Source of the DNA: Trichoplax adhaerens
Taxonomy: Eukaryota > Placozoa > Uniplacotomia > Trichoplacea > Trichoplacidae
DNA length: 64,000 bases
Direction: 5' to 3'
NCBI RefSeq assembly: GCF_000150275.1
Contig: NW_002060943.1
Coordinates: 5,483,950-5,547,949, forward strand
A program made the translations under genes and the position numbers. This document shows, piece by piece, positions 30,827 through 43,600 of this stretch; the first letter of the stretch is position 1; each line of letters starts with the position of its first letter. The notes below the pieces were generated by a model. The model was not told the origin of the DNA and ran no database searches. It worked only from the letters and a program-made list of their open reading frames with translations.

Positions 30827-31315
30827 ATTCAGAGTAACAACAGTTTATGACCAGGTTCTCGTTAACAACTATCTTCCATTGCAGACTATCATCTCAAAGG
30901 TATGAAAAAGATAAAACTCTCCCAACGATTCAGAGTAAAGCAGTTCACTACGAGTTTCTCGTCAACAGTTATCTTCCACTGCAGACTATAATCTCTAGTA
31001 CGAATAAGATGAAACTCTCCCAACGATTCAGAGTAAAGCAGTTCACTACGAGGTTCTCGTCAACAACTATTTTCCACTGCAGACTATAATCTCTAGTACG
31101 AATAAGATGAAACTCTCCAAACGATTCAGAGTAAAGCAGTTTATGACGAGGTTCTCGTCAACAACTATCTTCCACTGTGGACTATAATCTCAAGTACCAA
31201 CAAGACAAACTCTCTAAACGATTCAGAGTAAAAAAAGTTTATAACGAGGTTCTCGTTATAAACTATCTTCCTCTGCAGACTATAAACTCAAGTACGACAA
31301 AGACAAACTCTATTA
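30827..31315. repeat. Five-copy tandem repeat, period 97-101 bp
   Basis: The phase marker ATTCAGAGTAA starts at 30827, 30928, 31026, 31124 and 31221. Each unit also has a GTTCTCGT-AACAACTAT stretch and CTGCAGACTATAA-type sequence. The middle copies are closest to each other and the outer ones decayed, as expected from unequal exchange. Frames that run through it are artefacts. Confidence 0.9.
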
Positions 31316-31493
31316 CATTACTTTAGCTACTTCTATCCACAGCTTGTTTATAACTGCAAAATCATAAATAGAAATTACTGAACAACATCCGTTCACTTAT
31401 AGACTCAGAACAAGAATTAAATTCTAAATTCTACGATTGTTGTTTGTTTCTAATAACGGAACTGGAACAACTGTTACGGCCAATCCTGGTTAG

Positions 31494-31820
31494 ACAACAT
31501 CATTACAACCTGAAATTGAACATGTGTTATACTGTATATTGTTATATACTGTACAGTACATACTTAACATGTACTGTAAACGATGTACTGTACACACTAT
31601 ACGCTATGGTAGCCGGACAGACTTTTCTTAATCGAAAAATGGCTACTTAAACAACATCATTACAACCTGAAATTGAACATGTGTTATACTGTATATTGTT
31701 GTACTGTACTGTACAGTACAACGTACAGTACATGCTTAACATGTACTGTAAACGATGTACTGTACACACTATACGCTATGGTAGCCGGACAGACTTTTCT
31801 TAATCGAAAAATGGCTACTT
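31494..31820. repeat. 157-bp direct tandem duplication containing GTAC motifs
   Basis: Copy 1 is 31494-31648 and copy 2 is 31651-31820. Both begin ACAACATCATTACAACCTG and end GAAAAATGGCTACTT and are nearly identical except in the centre. There copy 2 carries an expanded run of GTACTGTACTGTACAGTAC and an extra GTACAGTAC absent from copy 1. Confidence 0.9.
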
Positions 31821-32429
31821 GATATGCATCTTCCGTGTCAGTTTTCGAAATCACTGGTACTAATTTAATTCAATAGTATCTACGGTCTATCATAACTATT
31901 TCCAGGCGGAAATTGGCCTTCCTGTAGTAGTCCATGACTATATCTATTCATTACTGTATTGTACTGTACAACACTACTTTGAGGTAACAGAAAGAGCATT
32001 TTCACTGCGATAGTAGGACAGTACATTACAGTATAGCACAGTATGGTGTACTACGTGCACTGCACATTCATTAGCTTTCCCTTTCCTTGCAAGAAAAACT
32101 TTCTGACATTAGAAGAGGTCTCTTCTAGTAGTCCACGCATTACGATATATGCACTCAAAGTACAGTAGTAATAAGAGTAAAATGTCCAACTCTTTGGTAT
32201 TGAAATGCCCAGATTTTACGCAATATAACATGATCTGACATTCTGTAATTTTAGAGAGTAAAATTGGACTAAATCGCTTTCCTTCAGTAAAGAAAGGCTA
32301 CTGGACGAGTTTCAATGCGAAATCTTCACACTCAGTATGCTGTATATCAATGTTAGACTTTTCAGTCATACTACTACTGTGAGCATGGTGTGTGTGTTAG
32401 TTTTATCCAATAAGAAATTGTTCTTACCT

Positions 32430-32835
32430 GTCGACCTTGGCATTGCGGAACTCGAAGTCAAATTCATCGGACTCATTGAATTATATAATAATTACCCTTC
32501 ACAACTATTTACGAATATACTATAATTAGTCTCGAATTTCTCTTCAAAATGAACTTACGATATACAGTAACCGCCGGTGCTACGGTCACAGACATACGTG
32601 CATATCAATACGTTAGTATTTAAAATTTCTTTTATTGCAACTGTAAAAGATTGAAGGGAGAACAGTAACTTTTAACTTACAATTAACACCGTACAAATGT
32701 ACTCGTTTGGGTTTAAGATAGTGCCAAACAGCGTTTAATAGCTAACCAATGTGCTGCATTTGCACATTGTATTCGAGCTAATCGCCATGCAGCATGTGAT
32801 CGCCAATCAATACTGTCTAACAAATATCAAAATTA
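32430..32835 (-). other. Coding-like stretches, unassigned
   Basis: On the minus strand three short frames end at good donor sites. One starts after TTGTTAG near 32825 (SIDWRSHAAWRLARIQCANA) or, in another frame near 32760, reads NAVWHYLKPKRVHLYGVN before GTAAGT. One ends at GTAAGT near 32560. One reads NESDEFDFEFRNAKVD before GTAAGA near 32425. They do not join in a single frame that I can defend, and no family is recognised. This may be a small spliced gene or a decayed one. Confidence 0.25.
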
Positions 32836-33155
32836 TTACAGTAGCTTTTAGATGACACAGATGATAACTCATTGTAATGGATAAAGATATTCCTAAAACT
32901 GAACGATTGCGAATATTCAATTTCTTACTACAATATAAATTTTTGGATTGTGTACCATAGGATTGCCTGCCCACTCACTGTACATACTTCTGTTGTTGAT
33001 ATTATACAAGCTAGTTTTGGTATTATTTAGGCAATCAATGAAAGTAGGTAAAAGATTTCAATAACAGCACTAAAAAAAATATCTAGACATGGTGAAAATT
33101 GAAATCTGACGATCTCAGAATATCGTAGAAGCATACCATTTCTAACTATAACTCA

Positions 33156-34853
33156 CTAATGAGCACTGTAGGGATTAAGAGGATTCTGTGACGGAATATT
33201 TCGCTGATTTGGAACAATTGCGGATTGAGGTATATTTCTGCTAGGCTGTTGTTTAATATCAGCTTTGAAGTGGATCTGTAGAAAGAACTAATACAACACA
33301 AAAGGAATCAAACCCAAAATCAAATTAATTAAGGAAAACTATGAAATGTATTAATCCATACAGTAGTACCTGTTTCGATTCTTTATTCCATTGCGTCCAT
33401 AATTTATCATCAGATTTATCAATTTCTCGACTTGGGATCTAAATACGAATGGGTCAAAGAATGGATTAATGCTAGAGCTAACATTCACCGATCAGTTCCT
33501 CAACTCGTTAGAACGCAATTCTAAAAATTGGATATGATTATTGCCTGTGGCAACTACTTTTATAACAAGGTTATTACTTTGAAGGAAATAGTTTCATAAG
33601 GTTCTGCTGCAAATAGTAAGTATTGCCATTGCTTATCTGGTGGCTCTATGCGCTGTTCGTAGGCTGACATAAAGCGATGCCTTGGAGTGATACCATCTAC
33701 AATCTCCGGATAGTCGATCTATGAAATTCAAAAAAACATGGTGATATAAATCATTTAAATGGTAATATCGCTAAGACTCATGATGTTGGAAAAAATATTC
33801 CTTAAATTACGTACTTGGAATAGCAGAGATTGCTGTCCAGCTTCTTGATTATATTGCTTCGTGACTAAGTTAAATATAAACGTGTACTTTAAGATTAGTG
33901 CCAATTACGCAACTGGAAAAATTTGGTTAATATATGTTACATTACCTTTATAACCAGGACGACCAATTTTTACAAATTGCTTCACATCTACCCTAGCCTT
34001 TTCCTAAGTAACGATAGACGCATTAGTAACATATTCTCGTTAACTTTGTTGACAATTATCTTAAGAGTAATGGTAGCACTAACAAGAGCAGGTTGTGCGG
34101 GAGCATCTTTAGCATCTTTTGCTGCTCTTCTTGCTCTGTATAAAAGAGAGATTTATTTCATTAGCTTACAATGATATTACGATAAACTCTCCATTTATCC
34201 AATTATTAGACCACTGTAACTTCTAGGTAGAGAATAATAGTAAAAGTAAGGTAAATTGTAAGCAAAACAGAAGGTGCATACAATAGATCCCAATGATTGA
34301 CTTACAGATTCTGTTGGTGCTTTTTTCCTTGAGTATGTGCCAGATAACTGCCCTATTGCCAATTAAAAGTTTATACTTAGTCTTGGCGATTTGCAAAGCA
34401 AACGTGATCTGCTAAGATCATACTTCCAAGCAATTCTGTATGAAGTTACGAATAAGGTAGATGATTATTCTAGATACCTCATTGTTGTGTAGAGTTAAGC
34501 ATAATTTACACTCATAAGTCCCCAAGTGGTTTTTCATAAAATATGGATCCTACATGAATAATAGCAAAGATTTGGATGAAGAGTAGAATGGTGCATAGCC
34601 AGCCAAGGCTTGGTAATTATTGCGTATAAAAGTCAAGCATTCACTGGCATAGAACCATGACGATGGCGTCGCGTCGCGTGATATTTTAGATCATTCAAAT
34701 TCTATTTAGGTAGTTGTCAAGTCTAACCTTGTTTAGATCGATCGTTTCCAAAGCAAGCTTTCTTAATCGTTCTCGCCGATCACGATTACTTTCTGATGAC
34801 GAAGCTACACCACCGCTACCAATTTTGGAACCGACACGATGTTGGAAATCCAT
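33156..34853 (-). CDS. SF3A2: Splicing factor 3A subunit 2 (SF3a66/PRP11)
   Basis: Nine exons from the 5' side: 34728-34853, 34478-34549, 34306-34352, 34084-34135, 33946-34003, 33815-33864, 33578-33718, 33370-33438, 33156-33275; 244 aa. It is a U2 snRNP SF3a component needed for pre-spliceosome assembly at the branch point. The N-terminus starts MDFQHRVGSKIGSGGVASSS and is followed by a matrin-type C2H2 zinc finger (C56, C59, H72, H78; YECKLCLTLHNNEGSYLAH). The conserved SF3A1-binding core includes KIGRPGYKVTKQ, IDYPEI, RHRFMSAYEQRIEPPDK and LWTQWNKESKQ. The protein stops 39 residues after the last conserved block (C-terminus ends NPYSAH) and lacks the long proline-rich heptad tail of vertebrate SF3A2 (464 aa). 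Identity is certain. Confidence 0.97.
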
Positions 34854-37831
34854 TTTCAATTACTGTCTACTCACTCAATAGTGATGAACGATGAAAACTT
34901 TACTACAAGTGATTGGCTATCTTTGAATTACAATGTTAACAATATTAATCGCTGACTAACTACTTAACGGTACAAAACGAATATGTCTACTAAAGATAGT
35001 AATGAATAAATAAGAAAGATGATCGCTGCATGGAATTTGGATCGAATTTGGACTAGGCACTGAGATAAGTTCTAGTGACGCACAGTACAGCCAGCATTGG
35101 AAGCAGTGATGGACGATATTACCGTACAGTGTACAGTACATCCAATTACAGTACAGTATGGAAAGGTTAATACTGTACAGTAAATCGAACCACGAAGAAG
35201 GTTCGATTGTACTGTACAGTACTGTACTGTACAGTGTACTGTACACTGTATCACTTCTTGGACGGACAGACCATTTCGGTCTTGCCAAACACTTCGACAT
35301 GACTTGTCCACTGTACAGTAGAGTGTACACTGTACAGTACAGTACAGTACAGTACAGTACACTGTACTGTACTGCAAGTACCCATTTTTACATACTGTAC
35401 TGTACTGTACAGTACAGTATTTACGGCCATTACGGCCTGATTTGGCGAGAAAAATCTGTCTGTCCGATGAGTACAGTAAGTACAGTACAGTACGTACACT
35501 GAGTAACAGGCCTTCTTCCAGTGCTCTGACACTTGACAGCGTGTACAGTACAGTACAGTACACTGAGTACAGTACTGTACAGTACTTACCTACTGTACAC
35601 TGTAATTACTTTGGCCGCTGCTCTTTTATGGAGCCTGCCTGAATCAAGCTATCCCACGGAAGATCTTTTCTTTCAAAGAGTTAACCCTTTTAATTAAGCT
35701 ATAAAACCCTCTTGAAACTACGACTTCCTATTTTACATAGGCACATAACCTTTATAAAACCGAATAGGATATAATGTGATTGTATTACAGAAACAATACG
35801 TTCCATGCGCTTTCATGTTATGAAAGCTCTTTCGGATCAGTGTTGATCAGAGATAAACATAACATTAGTGCTGCAGATCGCTTTGACAACTGGATCTTTC
35901 ATGGCCTACATCTTCTGCACTTACAGTACAGTACAGCGTATATGGGAAATTGTTGTACCGTAGTGCTAATTATATTGATAGCAAGACAACAATGGCAATG
36001 AAAGATGGGAATATGTAATAAACACCTTGTAATTGGTGCCATGAACAAACTCATAACAAGCGTTGCCATTGAAATATTACGTACCTTGTTTGGCGTTTAT
36101 GTGGCTGGCACATTAGCAGCTGGTAGATCTGCAGAACAGCCAACTACAAAATACATATCAGCAAGCCATACACAGCTTGTTTTCTTGCATTATTCTATGA
36201 TCAAAAGGAATACGCCGCTGTGCTACAGTTATTTATAAGATTCTCGTATTCTTGTAATGACAACAATACATTCACGGACTAGGCGATTACTTGTACAGTG
36301 TACAGTACTGGTATAAATAATTTTGTTATCGTCCTAGCAGGTTAGTAATATTAAATGTGGACAAGATTGAAAAGTACAGGATACCTAGTGTACAGTAGTG
36401 CACTGTATTGTCCATGACAGTATTGATACTTTAAATTAATTTCCTTCCATTAGCTACACAATGTCATCAGCGTTGGGTTAATTAATTATAGAATTATCCA
36501 TAATAGAGGATTGCCTTTCATTTGCAGATTGGTGTTCAAATGGCTGGCACAGTATAAAACAGTTATTGTAATAGTAAGTATGATATAAAGATTCTAGTCT
36601 TCTACATTCCGATAATTACGCATAGACGTATTATACTTTGCTACAACACATCATAAGAAATGATTACAAGCCTAGCTCATCTTTTGAACTGCCAATAATG
36701 GTGCTAAATAGTTAGGACAAATATTACCTTGGTACCCATTTTAATTGAGGTTATTGATCAAAGGATTGCTTCATCATTCCTATTGTTGAAATTATGTACA
36801 GGTCATACGTCAAATAGAATAAACTACATAACGCATAAAAGTTGAAATATCATGAAATACGCTCACAATTTCTCATTCCAAGACAATATAAAGTTGAAAG
36901 ATTAATGGCGTGATGAATAGTCCGTAACTAGTCTATTTTAAAGTGCTTCGTCGAATATCAATGCCAACTTATCTTATTAACGACCGTTATGTATCGCTAT
37001 TCATTAAGATAACAATAAAATGAAAGAACTAAATAATATCACCCTAAGGCTAAGAGAACGCCGATTTTAATGAAATTGTTACATCGCAGACTGATGGCAT
37101 TATTGGTTAACTTTATTTGTTTTTCACCAGGTTATGTAGTCTTTATTACTAGCCTACTGGCTAAAATATTTAGTACCATATACAGAACTTAAATGTAAAA
37201 AAAAACTTGCAATATTGACGGAAAGTGTTTACAAGTTTACAGGAAATTAGTAGGTTAACTATTTTTTTTTTACCCTAATCAAAGGTTAAAGATAACGTTC
37301 GAAATTTCCCATAACAAATTCATCAAGTAATTGATAATTCGTTACTACAATATCGATTTTATTGTACTGCATCACCTACGATAATTCGTTATAAATTAAC
37401 CATGGTATGATTCATTATCAGTTATGTACTATTAGTGGCTATATTGAGATTCTGTTAAATATAATCAAACTGTTGTTGTCCTCTCTAATTTCACCAATAT
37501 ACAGTACGTACTGTATCAATTTTGAGTTTATATCCATGCTGTATTTTTTTAATTCCATTTTCTAAGTTCATTACATTTTTATACCTACGCGTATTGGTTA
37601 TCTAGTATTAATAGAGAACTTTCAGTAATAAAAAGGTTTATATTGTCATTCTTGTGAGCTGGAGCTTCTACTTTCATCACTATCGCTCAAATTTATCAAA
37701 CAAATTTTGAATTTTTTTCGTAGTTAAAAGGCTAATACGCCATATTATTACTTTGGAAATCTATGTAGCTTTATTTCTTATCCATAACATTGATAGTTCA
37801 GGCTCATCAATAACTTTGTTTTAACTATACG
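34854..37831. other. Intergenic region upstream of SF3A2 and of the first GPCR
   Basis: The SF3A2-proximal part holds the densest GTAC repeat cluster (listed separately). A smaller group lies at 36290-36415. 35640-36280 and 36420-37831 are AT-rich without recognisable exons; short frames at 35780-36240 match no family. Confidence 0.6.
35080..35625. repeat. Densest GTAC(A/T)GTAC / (ACAGT)n cluster, upstream of SF3A2
   Basis: More than half of the bases from 35200 to 35610 belong to overlapping GTACTGTAC, GTACAGTAC, CTGTACACTGTA and ACAGT-run words, including an (ACAGT)n run at about 35335-35362. A short GC-rich piece, TTACGGCCATTACGGCC, sits at about 35421-35437 and echoes the arm of the element at 120. 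All frames here, on both strands, are repeat translations. Confidence 0.9.
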
Positions 37832-40617
37832 ATGGATACACCAATTGTAATCGGTAGGCCACAGCAAAATGTGACCGTAGACTATCATCTGCAACATAAT
37901 TTTACATCTACGGTCGAAACTGTAATAAATGACTGTGCTGATATGTGGTACAGTATAATATTTCTAGTAACATTATTTCTAACATTTCTATTTAATAGTA
38001 TTTGCTTATTTATAATTTGGAATATCAATGGATTTAAAAATAATAAGAATCATCTATATGTTCGAGCATTACTAGTGTGCGATGTAGGTGCTGCATTATT
38101 TATGGCAGTTTGCCCCAGCATGTATCTTATTGATTGCAGCTTTGTCAAGTCACAAGGGCTATGTTCTGCTATTGGCTTTATAACTTCTGTATTTAACGGC
38201 ATGACTGCACTTATAGTCGCGTTAATGTGCATTGATCGTTATTTAGCCATAATTAAACCATTTCTGTATCGTAGAATTGTAACGTACAACAAAATTGTAA
38301 TTTGTATTATTCTATGCGCTGTTTGGCTTAGCCTTCACATGGCGATACCTCTATGGGGTTCAGGGAAATTTATAACATACCCTATAGGCAGATATTGCTC
38401 ATTTGATATATTTGAGAAGAAACCATACGATCGTGTATTATCTTATTTAGTATTTGGAGAAGGCATTATTATATCCTTCTTAGTCATATTTTGTAGCATT
38501 CGTATTATTCGATCATTACGAAAGCAACGCAAATCAATTAAAACCATGTCTATCAAGCAAACAAGCAGAGCAAAAGCACGATTAATAACTGGCAATTTCG
38601 AAATGTTGACAGCATGGATTGCAGTTTGCTTCATCTCATGTTATTTACCATTTGTGGTAAGTGCGGTTGATAAAATTAAACTAATTATATGTGATTATTA
38701 ATTATAACAATTTACTGCTTTTATCTTGTATACGACAGAGTACTCGTGTATTCGTGAGTAAGCAATTCTTCTGTTAACAATTTTATCAGTAGTACAAAAG
38801 CGTGAAATTCAATAATGGTTGCTTTAAAATTTTACTCTATCAGCGATTTTCGACGATGAGACTTTTACTAATGTGATATATTTTAACCATTTTCTGCGAT
38901 AGATAGAGGCAACAGGTGTTTAATACTTTATAATTTAAGAGTATATTTGTAGCCAAGCATATCCTTATATTATGCGTAGAAGCTAATTATAATATACCAG
39001 AGAAATTTTAGAATTTAACTACGTGCGACAGCAAAATACTGTTGAGTCACATTTACGAAACATTTATTCATGTAAGCTCCTCTATACCGTATTATCACAC
39101 CGCATTGATTTAACTAAATAAGATTTGAAAGAATAGTTATTCGTGCAATTGATCATGTTAAAGAGCTATCAATGTTTAGAAAGAAATCTTTCGACAATAC
39201 ACACATTACTTTAAATAGGTATAAGCCTCTTTAATGGAATATTCATTTCGCAATTTCTTTATCGATAATTTTTTTAATTGATATCGCTGAAATTGAAACG
39301 TGTAGAACGTTACATCGCGATGGCAACGCCGTAAATCTAGTGAAGGCATTCTATAGAGAAAGAATATAGTTATGTTAGACTAATTCAAATTACTTCCGCT
39401 TTGTCACTTAGCTAATTTGTCTCGTTACTTTTATTCGTTTTGCCTAGTTTTTATCCTGATTTGTTCAATTTTGAGGACTTTTGATAATACCTTTATAGTC
39501 TTCATTAAAATATTTCAATTTGACATTAATGGCAAATTGTTAAATTATTCTTTTCTGTATAGTTATTCCGATTGCTATGCATGATTAATATTGAGCTTCA
39601 AGATACCTTTGGCCACTATATCACGGAGAATATTCTCTACTTAAATCCACTACTGAATCCATTTTTATGTGTCACGTATAACAAACGTTACAGAACAAAA
39701 TTTCATATCATGCTAATGCAGTGTGGCTTAGTTTGCTGTATAAGCAAAGTAAGACGAAAACTGGAAACAGGTGAGCTTATCTGGAGCTAGTCCAATTATA
39801 GTCTTCAGTAATATTATAATCGCTCATTTTTTAGTCAAACATGCTTAACATACAGACCATAGTATTGCAGATAAATAGAATTTTACCCTAATTTTTTTAA
39901 ATATGCATAACTTATATGTATCTAAAGGCTATTTGCATTCTTCTTCTTGCATATTTAGCTATCCAAGTTGATAGAGTCGAAATGGCTCTACCTTCTGCTT
40001 TTGATGAGAGAAAAAGTACTGTTGTTAGTGCCAATGATACATCCTGTATGGATTTTGAGTCTAGATTTCAGGTTAATACGATGCGAAAATCTTCAACCAT
40101 TCTTTCAATGGTTGATCTCCATAACGTCCATTTAGATCGTGAGAGCAATCTTATAAAACTGCAGAAACTTCGTGCGAATAGCAAACTTAGCAGGACTCTT
40201 CAAAATCATATACTTAGTCATGAACAAAATGATAGCGGTCATGAAAATATTCCAGCCAGCCGTACAAGTCCCACTAATAGTATTACAGATAATGTTTCGG
40301 TTGCATTTATGATCGATAACACTGATAACACCGCTGAAAATACTGATCATTCTGATGATACCGGAATTTATATAAATGATAACATCAATGACATTAATGA
40401 TGACAAAATCAATTACAATGACTTTAACAAAACTGATAATACTAATAAGGCGGAGATTACTATTGCCGTCGATAGATCTGATAAAGTTAGTAATAGTAAT
40501 TTTAAAATAGTTGATACTAATGATGTTGCAAATAATGTAAAGGACACTGGCGAAGATGGAAATAGCAACAGCAATACTAATTTAGATGCGACGGATACGT
40601 ATTACGCAAGCTTTTGA
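37832..40617 (+). CDS. Class A GPCR, prostanoid-receptor-like, with long Asn/Asp-rich tail
   Basis: Three exons (37832-38656, 39563-39770, 39959-40617) join in phase to 563 aa. Seven helices: TM1 about 38-64, TM2 76-98, TM3 111-135, TM4 155-176, TM5 203-225, TM6 258-280, TM7 295-315. Visible motifs are D84 in TM2, C111 and C189 for the TM3-ECL2 disulfide, DRY 135-137, C-Y-L-P 270-273 for CWxP, and NPFLC at 307-311 for NPxxY (Tyr to Cys). N-glycosylation sites at N13 and N23. The ECL2 stretch WGSGKFITYPIGRYCSF and TM3-ICL2 CIDRYLAIIKPF resemble prostanoid EP receptors; the ligand is unknown. Exon 3 encodes a cytoplasmic tail of about 220 aa, low complexity and rich in N, D, T and S, ending YYASF. 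Exon 3 alone could be misread as a secreted protein because its acceptor tract translates as a signal-peptide-like start. If the intron at 39771 is retained, the protein stops at 350 aa. Confidence 0.8.
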
Positions 40618-43600
40618 GAGCTTAAATTACTGGATAAAACGATCAAACTAACGTAATCATCGTCTTAATTCTGATTAATGGCTTTTACAGCTATGAATTA
40701 ATTGGTTTCTCCATCGATCAGATTCGCTAATAGCTATGTTGGAGATAATATTGGATCTTATCCAAAGATTACATAACTTAATATAATAATAACATGATTA
40801 TTGCTAAGATAAATACAAAAGACTCTGTTTATGGCGTATTTTAGAATTAATTATAGTTACTTTATAATTTCAACAGTTACGAATACTATTATACTGTTGA
40901 ATCAGATGAGCTCAAAATAAACTTTTCATAATAATAAATTACATTTGACAATGAAAAATTAAAGTGATTCAGTTGTTGCTTGAACTTATGACCGTCACTC
41001 GATAAAATAAGAATATGCAAACTACATGTATTAAAAATCCTACTACGCTGTGAATGACATGCATTATTTATGATACGTATCCATGGATAGAACATCTAAA
41101 TATCGTGAATTATAATAAAATTCATTATCCATGATATTTTATGCAACTAAGGAATAGGTATGCTAAAGAATAGGTTGTTGATTCTACTTAATCTTATTAG
41201 TTGTAGTTAAGTCAATATTGACTATAGCATGAACTTTCCTCCTCACACAACACCAAGTAATATTATACGTCATCTGGTATGCTAATAAAAGAAAGGAATA
41301 TTGTAAAAAGCTTTCGTACTTTGTCTTTGGATCTATTTCGTTATGCATCAGAATCATTTGGTCGAATGTGAGATCATGATATGTCGATGAATATCAAAAC
41401 ATGTTTTCAAATTAACGTAGATGAAATAAAAGATTTCAATTAGACGCACTCTTTCTTGAAATCATTTTAATAAGCATGTTTAGGAATATTTGCTTAGCAA
41501 ATTAAGTTGGTGTGAATTAAAACTAAGCTTTGTATCAGGTCTTATACTTACTATTAATTTGGAAACTAGTTGAGGTTATAGACTTTTATTGGACATCATG
41601 GAGTTACGATATCTTAAACCTCGAGCAATTTGCTACATTTTTTTACTCCTAATTTTAAGTATGGTCACCTTCCTTCCCACTATTGCCTATCATACACGAA
41701 ATCCAGTATCAGAATATCATTTCTTGTAAGTAAATCGTTATTAGATGATCATTATAATTATTAATTAATTGGTAACTTTAAATTTTCCCTTTGCCTTATC
41801 CAATGAAAAACTTCAGTTAATCTGATATAATAATGTAATAAGAAGTCATGTAGGTACTTTACGTTCGGAATTTCATCTGCTAGCATGTGATAATGTGCTT
41901 AACTGTAATCGATACTCTAGTTTTGAATTTTAAATCGTAACTATAAAACAGAATCTTTATCAATAATCGTAGTTGAACTAAAAACGATCGCGGACTGGTA
42001 CTGATAGCATAACTTCAACCTTTGGCTTGTAACTTGCCTATTAATTAGTATAAAACTATGCCATTATTCACGTGTGCTGCATCGTTAATGATGCTGGAAA
42101 ATGAAATTATTTGCTTAAAAATCATAATCTAGTTACTTTTATACATGATTAGCTAGCAAAATTTTCACGTAAACTGCGTACTTAGGTAATTTAGATATCT
42201 GAAAACTGCATTAATGGTTTTCGTCATCAAATCACAGTAAAGTGCTTTTAAGTCAAACATTTAGAACCTTACAGTTGTTAAATATTGGCTGTTTTTAGTA
42301 CCGTACTTAGTGTAAATAAGTGAATACGATAGGAATTATTTGTCTACGACAGCTTAATTAGTTTTTAGAGACATAGTTTTAATATCACAAGTCTCAGAAT
42401 TAAACTATCTTATTAGAACGAATGAATTCAGTGGTTTTACCCTATATTTAGATAGTTTTAGCTTCTTATGATCCTAGAAGAAACTATGATATCTGTTAGT
42501 ATTAATTTCTACCTTTGATTCCCTCATAAGTTTTTAAATTTCTTTATTTCTTCATCATTTTTAGTATAAGTTAGTATCCTAACAAAAGTCTGATCATTTA
42601 AATTTGATGGGGTCATATCATGTGATAGATTAACTTTTAACTTAATAAGTTCAACAGTATTAGACATCAAAATCGTAGTACGTTATACTAACTATTACTT
42701 TTATCGAAGCAAACTTTGAATTGGTAATTCAATGTTTGCGAGTGTAGTAAGATTCTGATTCGTTAGGTAATATTTCTAGTTATATCATACAGCAAGTAAA
42801 GTTACTTTCATGATTTTATTACTTTATATGCGATACTGTATTAAGAAAGCTTGAAAATATAATAGCAAAGTGCAGATTGCTGGGTAATAACACAATATAA
42901 AACTGCTAAAACACCCTACAACAGGTTGCAGTACTTCGACGTCTAGTGCTCCCACCTTATCTGTGTGAGAACATAATTTAATTTGAGAAAGTATCAATGT
43001 ACGGTTGAACCACAATAGAAATGTTGACCTTATCTTTCTGTTATTTTGCCAAGCTTTTTTTGCAAGCAGTAAGTAGATAATCTCTAGCAGATAACTATTA
43101 ACTGAGTGTATTGCATTTCATTCCCCTATTATCGTTAGACCTTTGAAAATGGTCTAGAATAGCCGTAGATAAGTAAAATTTAATTTTTAATTTTTTAATA
43201 AACACTTTATGATAACTTTATTTTAATTCTTATAAACTAAGAGGAACTTTTAGCACTAATTATAAATCCTTTATGATATATACCATAAATTATTATTTCC
43301 CCTGCGTGATCGCATTACATAACGACATTAAAACACCCTAACTTAAACAATTGAATAGATTTAGTATTAATGAAAATAGGTTTGAAAAATAAAGGTTGAA
43401 TGACAAAAGTATTCTTCTTTTATTAAAAAACACTAGAGATTTTAATATTCATTAGTAATCATGCAAATAATATCTTAGTTGCATAAAATTACTGAGATAG
43501 AGATATATTATTATTACTTTAAACTCGTTACAAGTCGAACACCCGCGTAGTAAACATCTGAGTTCGAATTAGACAGTTAATCTGGATAAAATATGCTAAT

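Larger units (their letters stand above)
29109..33155. other. Repeat-rich region between PAXIP1 5' end and SF3A2 3' end
   Basis: Presumably contains the missing first PAXIP1 exon. A minus-strand frame at about 29730-29880 reads LKIWGVHWIF, which resembles the start of PTIP BRCT1, but no in-phase splice to 29108 was found. GTAC-type words cluster at 29545-29570, 30340-30610, 31540-31770 and 31955-32050. Two tandem repeats are listed separately. 32060-32400 and 32850-33155 hold nothing I recognise. Confidence 0.5.

Noticed and set aside
30847-31089. 80-codon frame with repeated sequence
   Set aside because: It is the translation of the 98-bp tandem repeat and is broken in other copies.
35072-35563. 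163-codon minus-strand frame rich in Cys-Thr-Val-Tyr
   Set aside because: The CTVQ/CTVL pattern is the reading of (ACAGT)n; not a cysteine-rich protein.
39916-39958. Signal peptide of a separate secreted Asn/Asp-rich protein
   Set aside because: The hydrophobic codons coincide with a pyrimidine tract and acceptor; the downstream sequence continues the GPCR frame. Kept only as an alternative.
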